This document shows positions 1 to 13,565 of a stretch of DNA of 64,000 nucleotides, piece after piece; position 1 is the stretch's first letter; the number at the start of each line of letters is the position of its first letter. The notes beneath the pieces were generated by a model, which worked only from the letters and a program-made list of their open reading frames with translations, did not search any database and was not told the origin of the DNA. The stretch lies in the NCBI RefSeq assembly GCF_949628215.1, contig NC_134277.1, positions 125,723,963 to 125,787,962 on the forward strand. The letters run 5' to 3'. This stretch comes from Phalacrocorax aristotelis. Lineage: Eukaryota > Chordata > Aves > Suliformes > Phalacrocoracidae. The position numbers and the translations under genes are program-made.

Positions 1-3000
1 AGCAGTATTTGTTTCTGGTGGTTTGTTTTCTGAGCCATTTAACAATTATATTAACAATTTTGAACTCATTTATGCATAAGGAACCCATGTTTACTCTGTT
101 ATCAGCTATTCCAACTACTTCCTGAGGAAGTTTTCCATCTATAAGTGTTTTATATTCTTCCCTCTTAAATACATGATCTTACAGTGATCATGCTGAAACA
201 CTTATTTTTCCAGTAATCCAGATGGTTCCCAGTCAGCGAGCTTGCTACATTATTTACAGAGAGCTTTTATGAATGTTCTTAGTAAACTTTATTTCCAGAT
301 AAGATATTGAATAGCTTGGTGCCAAGAACTAATTCCTGTGGGATTCAATTAGAAATACATCTGACAGATTCCTCATTGATGACACAGACCTGTAACTTTA
401 GTTTTAATTTACTTACTATGAAGTGTATGTGCACAACTACGCCCGTTTCTCAGTGTCCTGCTGAACAATGTGCAAATCAACACTATTCCTATTGTCTACC
501 AAACGTTCTCTAATTGCATGAGAAAAAAGGCAATCTGAAAAGATATGTTTTCCATATATTTAAGCTGTGTAATACAAGTAAAACTTCCTCATTTATTTCT
601 TGTTCCTATATCGGTATTTTTTCTTTCCCTGGGATTAATGCAAGGTTGACAGTAAGTTCCTAAATTTGTTCCTTCCTTTCTTTTCTTTCCCTAGTATTGG
701 CACCACCTCAGCTTTCTTTGAGATTTTATTTTCTGGGCTTCCCCAGATTTCTCAAAGCTTATGGAAAATCTGCATTAAGAGCACACAAGTCTCCTTTGCC
801 AGCTCTTAAAATTCTTGGATGAAAACTATCTGGAGCTGCGGATTTTTAAATCACCTTACTTCTGTTCCTATGTTTAAGGCTTTCCTTACTATTATTGTAA
901 TTTAGGGATATAAATATGTTGTTTGTTCTCCACAAATGCAGAACAGAAATTGATCTGATCTGATTTATCCTGCTTTCTCTGAAATACACTATTACAAGAA
1001 AACCTCCTTCATGCTATTCACATGGGTAAATATCCATTGTCAATAAAACTTTTTGCCTTTTTTTGCTTTTTGTTCTTCTGACAGAAACGACAGTGACAAA
1101 AATACTTAACTGGTAATACACTACAGCATTTCTAGTGACACTGAATCTGTGGTACATCACTGCAACATGTCTTTGAACACTCAGGATTGAAACAGGATTG
1201 TACATCTGGGCTGCTTTCAGGAAGATATTATTTGAATTTGTCCTGCCCTCAGGGCAACTTATGTTCAGTCTTAAGATTTTTTTTCAAATTGAATTATGTC
1301 TTCTCTGCTTGTCTGGAAGAATGTTTGTTGCATCTCCGCTCCTTCCTTTGCAGATTTGATGCTTCTTCAAATTTGTAATAATGAAACGGCAACTTTTTGC
1401 ACAGAATAACGCTCATAGTCTTGACCGCACTGAGGCAGTGTATTGATTAGCAACATGTAAGTTGCCAGTAATCAGTGAACTATATATTGTGATCAGTATT
1501 GGCAATACAACAGAAATCCCGATACTGGGTGCTTACAGAGTATTAATAAACACCTACAAATCTCTTACGTACCCTTCTACAACTGATCCCACTTACGTAT
1601 CGACACAGCTCTGTGTGCATCCCCTCTCTCACAGGAAGTGTGGATCACAAGTGCATATTCCCACCTTTGAAAGTGCCAATTCCCCTGTTTCTAAATCCCT
1701 CTTGTTGGAGATGTGGGCGCATGTGCCTGTGCAGCTCATCCATGTGCCTGCACCAGGATACCCTGTGGGTTCCCGTAAGTGCTCCTGAGAGGTGGATCCC
1801 TACTGCTGTGCCTCATACTCCACTCTCAGCCAGTACTGGGGGCAGCTACTTAACGTGTCCAAGGGCAAGGATGCCGTCTGGCCTTAGAAGTAATGATGCC
1901 TGCTGCTCTTGTACTGCTTTCCCACCTCACAGTTTTTTCCAACAGTCACAAGTTCTCATGCTGCTTTTCAAGCTAACTTTTCTCAAAGGGTCTTTGGTAA
2001 TCTAATCCCCCGGTTACTGTTTAATCTGGGTGATCATTGTCTTAAGAAAGCTTTGTTATTGTTAATTTCCTCTTACTGTTATTGGGTTTTGGGCAAACAT
2101 CCTCTCAGAACATGCCAGTTTGGGTATTCTGTTCACACATGCTATTTACGTGCACATTCTGGCCATATCAGCTGTTGTTATCCAGACCACATTACCAAGA
2201 GAGGGGCATGCAATTCCTGTATAAAAAATCCCCAGCATTGGTCTGGTGAAAGCAGAACTAGCAGCCACACAAACCAAACTGGTATTTTTGCATCCGGTTT
2301 TCATTTTGGAAATCACCTGGGAAAACTTCATGTGCGGAAAGCTTAATCAAGTATAAAAAAAAAAAGTGTTCCAGGCTACACAAATCTCTCCAATCCAGAT
2401 ACGGTCACTTGAAGCAGCACTGCTTGGCACAGTTTCTTGTGATCTGTTTTACTTTGAAAAAACAGACAGTTCAAGAAGACTGCAAAGGTTTGTAGCACAT
2501 GTTGAAAAGCTGCATCTAGTCAAATAACATCCACGTGACTCTTTGAACATAGCAAGCTCTTTTAGCAACTGAATTGCAAATGGCTTCCAGGACACAGATT
2601 GGTTTGCTAGACTTGCCTCCCTGGCTTCTCTATGGATGCTTTGCACTCAGACCATTTAGGAACAAGCAGTACATGCCGGTGCATACAAACCCTTGCAATA
2701 CTGTGCTGATGAAGACTTCGGAGTTGTCTTTCCTCCTTATGTCTGTCTCCTGCAAAGACTTTGTGGGAAGTTACCAGCAGCAGGGTGCTTGCATGGTTGG
2801 ATGTCTGTCCTTGAAGAAGAAAAAGTTGATTAATTTTACAGCAGTTATGGTTACTAGTATATGTAGTCCAGATATACTTTGTCTGCTGTTTTAAAGCCCA
2901 GTTATGAAGTCATTGATCGCTGTTTATTTTCTTCCAAAGACCAGTTTAATCTAATGTAATTCTTTGGCGAGACAGAGTAGGAGGGAATTGTTTCATGGTG

Positions 3001-5609
3001 CTTGTGCTGCCTCTCTATCATGGAGCAGGGATAATTTAAGGAATGATCCTGACCTCACACTGCCTTACAACTAGAGGAAAAACTTCTCTTGATATAGAAT
3101 GCATCACTGCATCATGGTTTGGTGGTTATTTTTCCCTCTGAGAAGTTTTTCTTTGTCCCTTTAAGATTAATTTCCTCCTTACGATATTCTTCGTCCAACT
3201 GGTTTTCAGACGATGAATGTTTGCAAGCACAAAATTTAGCAAATGCCTGCCACGGATGATGATGAGATTTAAAGCAAGGGGGAATCACCATCTTGCTGGT
3301 ACAGAACTATTAGAGCAAGATATTAGCTGCATCTCACAATTTTATCTAGATTATATCCAGGTGTCAGACTGACGTCTGTGGGACTTGCAGAGAGATGCCC
3401 TTCCCAACCCTGGAGTGTGTAAAGAAAGACTAAAGAGAATTCAGTAATGCTTCTCCTGTTGTGACCTGACCCTGTGCAAACGAGGCAAGTTAAATTACTC
3501 AAAACCTGACAGAAACAGGAATAATAACATAAAACTTAGGACCTGGAACTAAAGGAGATACTGTGGTGTTAAAGATGTGCTTTAGAAACAGGAATTATTA
3601 GCCACGGAGGAAATTATTACACTGTGATTGTTCAGAACAGCTGGTCGGATCCACAATGTATCATGAAAGTGATCCAAGAGGCATCAAATATTAAGCAGTT
3701 TTGGTTTCAAAGGGCTTGCTAACTCTAAAAAGCTAACGTGGCAAAGCAGCAGCTGCAGCCTACTATGTAGAAATTATGAGGTTGTGGTAGAGGGGGCAGG
3801 AACAACAGCCATCGAGTCTGTAATGCTATTTCTTAGAAGACCCAGCACTTCTGTTTGAGAGAACAACTTAGAGGAGAGTAAAGCAAGTCTATTAAACTTG
3901 TCTTTCACCTAAATACACAGCAGAAGTTCCTGCTTCACTTGTAATGAAAACAGGGCTTGTACATGTTCTTTCATACCAGCCTGCAAGACATCATTGTTAC
4001 AGATATGGAATATGGCCTGGTTAGCCTCCCAGGAAATACTATAATAGAAAAGTCTTTTTCCCTTGCAACAAACATTTAAGTATTTTAAGAGCATCTATAA
4101 GTAGATGTACACAATTGCACTTCCAACATTCCTACGTCTGTGCACAGCGAGAACTCTCATGGTAGGTTTTCCAGGTGCAGATCAAGGGGAGCAGTATTGC
4201 CTACTGGTTTAAAACTGAGGAAAAGATAGTATTAGCACTTAAGAGGGTTGTGGTCAAGCATTCGATTTTTAGGCAAATAAAATTAATTATTGTGGTATAC
4301 ATGGAAGTTGGTTTTGAGTAGGTAGACATGCCTCCTGAAAAATATTTGAGAAATATTAATACTTGTAATTTTTTCATCATTATGATCTCATGTTTTTCTT
4401 CTAAATACAAAATATATATATTATAAAATAATTTTTCAATAATTATGACTGTTGGAAGATGTCCCTGGGACCACCAGCAAGTACTTCATTCTACCAATGG
4501 CCCCCTTCCCGCACCCTTGCAGTGGGTACATTTCCTTCTTGAGAGTCCCTTACGTGTTCAGAGGAAGAACTGCTTCTCATACAGTCTTGTGAAATGTTCC
4601 TGATGTGAGGTAGAGTCAACCACTTTGTCCTGGCAGGCACAAATGCTTATGCTAGGGATTGATTTTCCTCTTTCCTGGAAGAAAAAAAAAAACACCACAC
4701 CCAGCACACCTTTGAAAAGGTCACAAAACTGAGCTTTTTACTCTTAAAGTCTCCTGTATATAAAAGAAGTTCCTTTTATATATATGAATTCTGAAGAATT
4801 TACCATTACTTGTGTACTAGTACAGATTGCTGAATCATTTGTGGAATTAAAGTATAGCACTAACTAGTTGTCATCATAATTAGCACATAGTGCAATCATC
4901 AAGAAAAGAAAGTAAAAACCTCACAGACAGTTTGGAGGCTGGTAACAGTTTGCAGAACATTTAAAATTAGACAGTTTTTTATTTTGGTGGACCATGACAG
5001 TTGGGTTTGGGAGGTCTGGGGCTGGCAGCAAGGGGAAGGCTGTACTTCTTTTAATGGCTACAGCAACCTGGTGGTAATGGGTGACCGCTCTGTACTGAAT
5101 CAGTGGCCTCGTCTAATTTTAAGCATTGGTTCAAGACCCTAGTTTATGTCATACGGGATCCTGACAGTCCAGTGGGCAGGTAGCTGTAGCATACAACACA
5201 GAAAGTCATGTGCCAGCATGAACTTAAGTTTTTGAAGGAGAGCTTCACTGATTGGAAGGTTTGTAGCAAATAGGTTCATTTTCGGGGGTGTCTCCCCTCC
5301 CCCTGTTTCTGGCTTGTCTCATTGCCTCCTCCAGCCACCTCCCTTGTCTTCCTGTCCAAATGGCTCTTTCACACCACCCTTGCTGTGTTTTGTCAAGTAG
5401 CCCTGATTTTTATGGTTAGGACACTTTTTCGAATGCTGTTTGCAGTTCAATAAACAACTTTTTAAATGAACTATGCAAGTGTGAAAATATTTTTTTTTAA
5501 TTAATTGAATTCTTCATATTAAAAACATTTATTGCCTCTGAAAGTCAGCTGTTGACAGGAATGGTTATTTAAATGGTAAGAATACCCTTTTTCTCCCCTT
5601 TAAATTAAA
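1..5609. other. Intergenic DNA, no gene recognised
   Basis: AT-rich spacer beyond the 3' end of MOS. All open frames are short (under 150 codons), overlap one another and have no recognisable protein similarity. The block 1600-2350 is somewhat less AT-rich and keeps frames of 130-145 codons open, but I see no domain or splice pattern there. By conserved synteny the next gene to the left should be RPS20 or LYN. I looked for the RPS20 protein and did not find it. Confidence 0.6.
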
Positions 5610-6663
5610 AAACATCTAATACAGTGGGTGGGGAACTGGCTGACAGGCCGCACCCAAAGGGTGGTGGTAAATATCTCCATTTCCAAGTGGCAGCCTGTCA
5701 CAAGTGGGGTCCCTCATGGATCAATATTGGGCCCAATGTTATTCAATGTCTATAAGTGATCTGGCTAACAGCATCAAGTGTAGCCTGATGAAGTTTGCAG
5801 ATGACACCTAGTTGAGTGGGGAAGTAGACACTCCAGAAGGGAGAGCTGGTCTGCAGGGGGATCTGGATAGGCTGGAAGAATGGGCCAACACGAACCTTTT
5901 GAAGTTCAACAAGGAGAAGTGTAAGGTCTTGCACCTGGGAAAACATAATCTGGGAGTGCAGCACAGACTGGGATCCACCTGGCTGGAGAGCAGCTCTGTG
6001 GAAAGGAACCTGGGGGTCCTGGTGGACAGAAGCTCAACATGAGCAAACAGTGTGCTGCTGCAGCCAGGAAGGCCAACAGGATGCTGGGTTGCATCAAAAA
6101 GGGCATCGCCAGCAGAGTTAAAGAAGTCATCATCCCGCTCTGCTCGGCGCTTGCCAGGCCACACCTTGAGTACTGTGTGCAGTTCTGGTCCCCTCTATAC
6201 AAAAAGGATGTGGACAGGCTGGAAGGGGTCCAGAGAAGGGCCACCAAGATGATCAAAGGATGGGGAAGCCTGCCGTATGAGGATAGGCTGGGAGAGCTGG
6301 ATTTGTTCAGCCTTGAGAAAAGGAGACTCAGAGGGGATCTCATCACCATGTACCAGCACTTAAGGGGTAGCTACAAAGAAGATGGAGACTCCCTTTTTAC
6401 AAGGAGTCCCATGGAGAGGACCAGGGGGAATGGACACAAGTTGCTCTTGGGGAGATTCCGATTGTACATGAGAGGAAAATTTTTCACAGTGAGGATAGTC
6501 ACCATTGGAATAATCTCCCCAGGGAAGTGGTTGCCTCAGCCACGTTGGACACCTTCAAGAGTCATCTGGACAGGGTGCTGGGCCATCGTGTCTAGACTGT
6601 GCTCTTCCTAGAAAGGTTGGACTAGATGATCCCTGAGGTCCCTTCCAACCTGTGATTCTGTAA
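5610..6663 (+). mobile_element. CR1 LINE, 5'-truncated 3' fragment (RT end plus 3' tail)
   Basis: This is a 5'-truncated copy of the chicken-repeat-1 retrotransposon, sense strand. Broken plus-strand frames read as the end of the CR1 reverse transcriptase. The active-site block FADD is at 5794-5805 and is followed at once by an in-frame stop. Next come the CR1 signatures DRLEEWANTNLLKFNKEKC (about 5858-5920) and LARPHLEYCVQFWSPLYKKD (about 6150-6210). An intact 190-codon frame (6039-6611) is the carboxyl end of this ORF. The 3' end shows the typical CR1 tail at about 6615-6663, a 'ttggactagatgatccc' block followed by a degenerate 'gattctgta' end. The 5' boundary is approximate. Frameshifts and stops show it is dead. 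Confidence 0.93.
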
Positions 6664-8694
6664 TAATAGCAATCATTTCGCTCCCAAAAGCTGTACAAGG
6701 ATTGACAACTTCAAGGGAGGTCTGGAGAAGTTCTGTCACTTTCTATACAAAGAGAAATTGGGGTGACATTTGTCTACTGGCATGTCAGTGCAATGATACA
6801 TTCCTTCAAAAGCTTTGTGTGTGGCTTTTGTGTTATCTGTAAAACATTTTAATGGAACTGCTAGATAACAGAGAAACAGGGATGTGGCCAAAGTATACGA
6901 TATCTCTCTAAACTTACCATATTATTTAATAGATACTATTAATTACTATTACAAAAAAATCCAGCCTCCCCAGCCTATCAATTCCCATTTTTACAGTCAG
7001 CTTTTTTACTGTGTTCAGATGCAACTTTCTCTACTTGTCTCTGGGGCCAGCTTCACTTTTGCCATATCTGAATCAAAATCCTTTCACCATTTTTGAAGTA
7101 AGTGATTGAGAAAAATACATGGCTTGAAAATAAAACTGGTTTTCCTGCCACCTTTTGGGGGTAGTAACCTAAAAAGAGCTGGACATTTACATTTCCAATT
7201 TGAAGCCTACTTTGTTCTTTGTAGCCTGGCACATGTGAAGTAGAATATTTATTAGGTTATGAATTACCCTATTATCCCAGGTGTCCTGTGAAGGCAAATG
7301 CAGTTACCTCCCTGCTCTGCTGAACACTCAGGCTATTGAACTTCAGGCTGGATAGGGAATGTAACTCAGCCTCGTGCCTGGAGAAGTCCAGGGGCAGATG
7401 GTCCCTCTACTATCAAATTGTCCCATGGCATCCTTAGCTGATGGCAGACTGGGATAGATGCCAGTAGACTTTTTTTGTTCCATTTGCCTTCTTTAACTGG
7501 TTTTAAGGCTTTTCATTTGACAGGCAGGCAAATGTTTGGCAGCTGGGTTAACTGAAGCATAGAAAGAGGCTCTTTGAGCACTGCATTAAGGTATTTGCAG
7601 CAGATAAATGGCTGAAATAAAGTATAAGTAAAATGTTCAAAGTCTAGTTAATTTTTAAAATAACCATTCATTTTCTACTCCCATTTTCGTCTTTGTTCTA
7701 GGGGATGAATTTATAGACACAGATGCTAATGCTGCAAAAATTGATATACAAGTCAAATATTAAGCATCCACTTAAGTCCTATTGAATTTACAAATATTTG
7801 TGGTATATTCTGTAAAACATTTGTTTTATTTCCTTTGCTGCAGATATATCTTACCACAGAATACAGAAGTAACCCATACATCTTCACACTTACGCCTTCA
7901 TGCTTCCCATCATTCCTTCTGTATTAAGGATGTGCCTACCTCCAAGTGATACAGTACTTTATCACTTGAAGGTAGTGTTATTACCTCTTTCTTTCTGAGC
8001 TGAGATAAAGCATGACACCAAAAAAAAAAAGGGAAAAAAAAAGAATATGAAGTAAGCGAGCATAGAAGAATCCTCCAAGGGAAGAGAAGCAAACAACAGA
8101 ACAAGGCAGGAGCAGGGTTTCAGAGGCTCCTTGTTGATGGGAAGCCAGAAGCTATGTCAAAGACGGACAACTATTCCCCGTTTAATTATCAAACACATTT
8201 AGCGGTAATACTTCCATCCCCCGCCCCAAATAATGAAGTAGCATCAGAACTGTAGCTGATGCTTACTTTTTTTAGAACTGGTTATGAAATGTCTGTTGAT
8301 ATTTCTGTTTGGGAACCAAAGACACTAAACCTTCAGTAATTGCTCTAGCAAGTGAAGAGTAATAGAGAATTTACACTTCTGTGCTTTTTCTTTTCCTTCT
8401 TTCTCATTCTTCCTAGAAACTGTTTATTGCAACTGCATACTTCCTGTGCTTCTAATCATCTTTTCTTGTCTTTCTTGTAATATCTTGAATGCTAAAGTAA
8501 TTGTTGAAATTCACAGAACTCAAGGGGGCATGCTGAAGTTCCTTTCATCGTGAAGAAAAGCCTGAAGAAATTTAATTTTGACCTAAAACCATTTCAACAT
8601 TAACTAGTATTTGCTTTTACTTGGGTTTTCAGTTTGAATTAGATAAAATTACATAAAATCTCTTTCTTTACTGTATCTGGTCAAATTTTGCACA
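6664..8694. other. Intergenic DNA, nothing recognised
   Basis: AT-rich spacer between two CR1 fragments. Only short spurious frames are present. An interrupted A-run lies at about 8019-8042. I see no exon, RNA gene or repeat that I can name. Confidence 0.5.
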
Positions 8695-8778
8695 TCGAAT
8701 CGTAGAATTATTAAGGTTGGAAAAGACCCTTAGGATCAAGTCCAACCGTCAACCCAACACCACCATGCTTCCATGGTA
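8695..8778 (-). mobile_element. CR1 LINE 3'-tail fragment, antisense
   Basis: Read on the minus strand, this is the last roughly 80 bases of a CR1 element. It runs from a 'ggtggtgttgggttg' block through 'ttccaaccttaa' to a terminal 'attctacgattcgatg', the degenerate CR1 end repeat. It is extremely 5'-truncated, as most bird CR1 copies are. The left boundary is clear and the right one is approximate. Confidence 0.85.
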
Positions 8779-10689
8779 GCGAAATGGGCTCAAATGTGCC
8801 CATTTGATGGAAAAGCGGAGACACGTGGGGGAGGTTGGGGATGGGGGATGCCATTAGTTGAAAAAAAAAAAAGGCCAGAATTAGAACTTTTAATTCATGC
8901 TTTCCCTTGGTAGACAATGCCCTCTGTATAACCAAGAAAGCACAAAATACAACACACTAATACAGTTAGTATGTCTGGAGCTACCGCTGTAGACGACTAG
9001 ACATGAGGATGCAAGCACTTGACAGTATTTTCCTTACACGTACTTTCTGAAATCAGTAAATGCAGCCAGATTTGGTACTGGGAGATGGATGAGAACTAGC
9101 TGAAGTTTCCATGTGGTTACTCCAGACTGCTATGAGGCAGCAGCTAAACCACCTGGTTTTGAATAGTTAGCGCTCAAGTGCTGCAGAGCTGGAAGTTTGA
9201 AAGGCAGCTTGTGCTACCTATGAAAAGATAACATTTAAAAAAAAAAAAAGCTCACCTTGAGATAATGGCCACTGTGACGTGGCATCCCAGGGTCCCAGAA
9301 ATGGCACTTAAGTTGCTGCATTAGATAAAAAACCCCCAAACCTAAATACAATAATAGTTTGGTTTCGAAGGAAAATAATTATATCAAGCTGTGGAACTTG
9401 GTTGATGGTAAGACATGAGAGATCTGACATTTAGCAGTTGGGACAAATGAGGCTTTGTTCCTTGCTAAGAGCACAGTCAAGATACATGGTCACTCTTATT
9501 TGAGGAGGACCAGCCTGTTCTTAGCATCGGATAACTCGTGCCCTGAATAGAGCATACCTGGCTGGCAGAGGGCGGGAGGGCGCAGCCCAAGGGCATATCA
9601 CAATATCACTGTGCCCAGGCTTACACTGATGCTGCGTCATCTGAATCTGTGCAATACTGGATCCCATACTTCCAAATTTGCTAGACCCTACAGAGCTGAC
9701 CAGGACGTGAGTGCTGGTTCAGCCTTTCAAACTCATTATGCTTTTATGTATACCCTGCCAAGACATTTAGTCCACAGAAAGAAAAAGTGATGTCCCTTTT
9801 TGTATTTGGTTGGCTGGGTGATCGGGGCAGCCATACAAAGGATCCACAGAGGGGCTTCACAAGTGTTTCATGGTCAGAAAGCAGAGTAAGATGTTGATAA
9901 ACTACGATTATTACCTGGTTGTAGTGCTTCCTCCAGGCCTTCAACAAATCTTCTGTTTAGGCTGATCGAGCTGCTGGTGATCAGTTCCAGGAACGAAGAC
10001 AATAAATACACTCGGTACAAATAAACCTTAAAGTGTATCCTGACTTATAATTATGTCATGCTAACCACCTGGAAGTGTGTTGCATACATATGTGCGGAGA
10101 AGGAGAGATAAAGAACAAAAACAGCTTCTAGAAATAATTGGGGAAACATTTGGACGAATGGAATCCCATAAGAGGATTGTAACACAATTGTTTGCAACTT
10201 CTCTGCTAGCATCATGTGCCGTCTGTTCATATTTTGTATAGAGGTATGCAAGAGCGACAAAGTTAAAGACCAATGTGAAGCTACAGTAGCTTTTGTGCCA
10301 GCTTTAGAAGGAAGAAAGCATCTTTTAAAAACCTGAAGCCATGTCCAGATGAAGAAAATGGAAAGGATAAAACTCTGGTGGATTAAATATAAAAATAGAT
10401 GGAAAAAACTTCAAGGAACTAACATAAACCCCATAATTCATAATTTTCAGAATATCAAGAACAAGAAATCTGTCAAACCTCTCTGGTAGATCTACTCCTG
10501 TCAGGTTTTTAAAAGAAAAACAAAAAAAACTCTAATCATTGAAATCTGATTCCCCCCAGGACAGCAAAGGCATTGCAAAGAATCAGTGTGTGCCTTGCAT
10601 GTGTCGTCCCTGGAGAAAACACAAAATAGGCTCATGCTAGAAGCATTTTTGTGGGACAACTCAGGAGCTGCCTGAAATTCAAACATCTA
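8779..10689. other. Intergenic DNA, nothing recognised
   Basis: AT-rich spacer with A-runs near 8862 and 9238 and no frame longer than about 75 codons. No gene, RNA or repeat family is recognised. Confidence 0.5.
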
Positions 10690-12750
10690 TAAATGCTATT
10701 ATAGTTGCAGAACTTTTGTGGTTGGGAGGGACTGCTGCAGATTGTCCAGCCCAACCCCCTGCTCAGAGCAGAGTCAACTAGAGCAGCTTGCTCAGTACCG
10801 TGTCCAGTTGGGTTTTGAAAATCTCCAAGGATGAAGACCCTCCCACATCTCTGGGCAACCCGTTCCAGCGTTTGACCCTCACAGTAAAAAAAAAATTGTT
10901 CTTGCATTTGAAATGGAATTTCCTGTCCTTCAGTTTGTGTCCATTGCATCTTGTCCTGTCACTGGGCACCACTGAGAAGAGCCTGGCTCCGTCTTTACTG
11001 CCTCCTGTCAGTATTTATAGAAACTGGTAAGAGCCCCCTGAGCCTTCTCTTGCCAGGCTGAACAGCCCCATCTCTCAGTCTCTCCTCACATGCAGAGGTT
11101 CCGATCCCCTAATCAGCTTAATGGCCCTTCACTCCTGGACCGGTACATCTGTGACCTCGTGCGGGCAGAGTCCTGAGCCGGCCACAGGGCTCCAGATGTG
11201 CCTCACCAGTGCAGAGTGAGCAGAGGGGAATAATCTCTTCTGGCAATGCTCTGGAAGAGCTTTGCAGTGCACCCCCGGATGCTGTTGGCCGGTTTTGCCG
11301 CAAGGGTGCATTGCTGGCTCACGTTCAAATTGGTGTCTGCCAGGAGCTCCATCCAGCTCCTTTCCTGCAGAGCTGCGTTCCAGTCCGTCGCCTGGAACCC
11401 CACTGGTGCGTGGGGCTATCCTGCACCAGGTGCTGGGCTTCACAGTTCCCTGCATTGATTCCCATCAGCCATTTTCTCCAGCTTGGTAAGGTCCCTCTCA
11501 ATACCAGCACAACCATCTGAGGTATTGACCACTCCACCCAATTCTGTATCGTCTCAAAACTTGCTGAGCGCACACTCTGTCCCATAATCCATGTTGTTAA
11601 TGGAAATGTTAACCTGTGCTGGGCCCAGTGTCGATCTCTGGAGTACACCACCAGTGACTGGTCTCCCACTGGTCTTTGAGCCCAGCAGCTCAGCTAGTCT
11701 TCAATTTTCACTGTCCAACCTGTACTTCATCAGTTTATAAGGATGCAATGGGAAACAGTGCTGCAAGCCACATTAAGGTGAAGATGAGCAACAACCACTG
11801 CTGTCCCCTCATCCAGCAAGCCAGTAATCTCATCATAAAAGGCTACCAGCTTGGTCAAGCGTTATTTCCTCTTCATAAATCCACGCTGACTACTCTCAAT
11901 CACCTTCTTGTCCTTCATGAGCTTGGCAATGGTTTCTAGAATTATTTGTTCTACCACTTTCCCAGGGATTTAGGTGAGGTTGACTGGCTTGTAGTTTTCC
12001 ATATGCTCCTTTTTGACCATCTCGCAGATAGGAATGACATTTGCTTTCTTCCAGTCCTCGGGAATCTCTCCTGACTGCCATGACCTTCCAAAGATAATCG
12101 AAAGCAGCCTCACAATGACATCACCCAGCCCCCTCAGCATTTGTAGGTGCACCCCATCAGGTCCCATGAGCTTGTGTACGTCCTGTTTGTTTGAATGTTG
12201 CCAAACCTGATTCTTCTCTACCAAGGGTAAGTCTTCCTTGCTCCAGCCTTTTCATTGGTCTCAGGGGCCCAAGATTCCTGAACACAAGCCTTACCATTAA
12301 ATACCAGGATGAAGAAACCTTATAAGAGTACCTTGACCTTCTCAATGTTGTCACCAGCTCCCCTGCCCCATTCATCAGTGGGCCCAGATTATCACTTGTC
12401 TTCCTTTTGCTGCTGATACACTTGTAGAAACCTTTCCTGTTGCTCTTCACATCCCTTACCAGATCCAGTCTGAGATGGGCTTTGACTTTTACAACCCCAT
12501 TTCTGCACGTTTGGGCACTGCCTCTATATTCCTCCTGGGTGATCTGATCCTGCTTCCACCTCTTTTATGTTTATTTTTAATGTTTGAGTTTTATCAGGAG
12601 TTCCTTGTTTATCCTCGAACACATTCTGCCACCTTTGCTCAATTTCCTTTTCGTTTGGGATGGACCAATCTTGAACTTGGAAAAGGCAATCCTTCAAAAT
12701 CAACCAGGTGTCCTGGGCCTCTCTTCTCTACAGGACCATAGCCCATGGAA
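10690..12750 (-). mobile_element. Degraded CR1 LINE, antisense, about 2 kb of ORF2 (RT) plus 3' end
   Basis: The minus strand can be followed as a CR1 ORF2 from right to left through several frame changes. A linker piece 'MKSNRKGFYKCISSKRKT' begins at 12450. The RT entry block 'GPDGVHLQMLRGL' and 'PEDWKKANVIPI' lies within 11970-12224. The finger/palm region and a late RT segment follow in broken frames at 11203-11669. The last part, 'SDRTRCNGHKL' with 'SSLEIFKTQLDTVLSKLL', ends at 10778. This is the usual order of a CR1 polymerase ORF and its 3' end. Many stops and frameshifts make it an old inactive copy. Both boundaries are approximate, and the octamer-type tail at the left end is not clear. 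Confidence 0.88.
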
Positions 12751-13117
12751 GTCTTTAAGAAATAACTTAAATGCTATGATTTACATCTGTACAAGATACA
12801 TTAGCAGATACTATTTTAAAGGAATTAACAGACACAGAGATATATGATTTCTTTAGGAGCCAATACTGCATTGGTTGGAAGGTGTTGTGCTTCACAATTA
12901 TGTTGAATTGTATTGGAATTCTTTAGGACTACCAACTGCATGCAGATAAGGAGCTGGTTGATATGGTTCACTTGGGTTCCCAAATGTATTTGAAAAATCA
13001 CTGCAAACTTTTTAAAGGTACTAAGCAGCCATGTTTAAGAGAAAATCCTGGGCTGGATAAGTCAAAAGATAGGAACAGAGAATGAAAGGCAAAGTGTCAG
13101 TTCTCTCAACTGGAGAA
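12751..13117. other. Short unassigned spacer between CR1 relics
   Basis: AT-rich sequence with no coding potential, lying between two oppositely oriented CR1-like relics. It could be decayed repeat, but I cannot show that. Confidence 0.4.
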
Positions 13118-13565
13118 AGTGCCCGTGGTGGTTCACAGGGTTCTGTGCTGCTCAGCACATTCATAAATGAAAGGCAAGAGGGTGAGCCATGAGGAAAACA
13201 ACTTTGCTGATGGTGGAGTTATTTAGGACAGTGAGTGCAAGGGCCAGCTACAAATAGGCAGAAGGAAATTCAAGGTAAATTGATGTAAAGCGAGGCAAAC
13301 AGGCAAAATAATCCTTATCACATGAAACAATGGATTCTGAACTATCAGGCCTGAGATGTTTCTTGATTAGTATTAACCAAATGCTCATAATCAAAAAGAA
13401 GCAAATCAAATCTCAGAAGTTACTTAAAAATAGAGAACATCATTATGACAGCAGACTATGATGTGCCTACATCTTGAGTGCTGTGCACAGTTCTCACTCC
13501 CTCTCGAAAAGGAGTCCAGTGAAGTTAACAGACATCTGCAGAGCTGATTACGTTTCAAGAGCAGG
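13118..13565 (+). mobile_element. Probable very old CR1-like LINE relic, sense
   Basis: Broken plus-strand frames echo the CR1 polymerase. A 'GSV...LSTFINE' stretch near 13138-13175 resembles the GSVLGPLLFNIFIND region. A stretch 'HLECCAQFSLPLEK' near 13472-13515 resembles the HLEYCVQFW motif of CR1. The order and strand are consistent with one ORF2 relic. Similarity is weak and the element is badly decayed, so the family and the limits are uncertain. Confidence 0.45.

Noticed and set aside
1-5609. RPS20 or its hosted snoRNA, expected by synteny left of MOS
   Set aside because: I found no part of the RPS20 protein in any frame. The gene must lie outside the window.
6039-6611. 190-codon intact frame as a host gene
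   Set aside because: It carries CR1 signatures (PHLEYCVQFW and the late RT end) and is bounded by the CR1 tail. It is transposon sequence.
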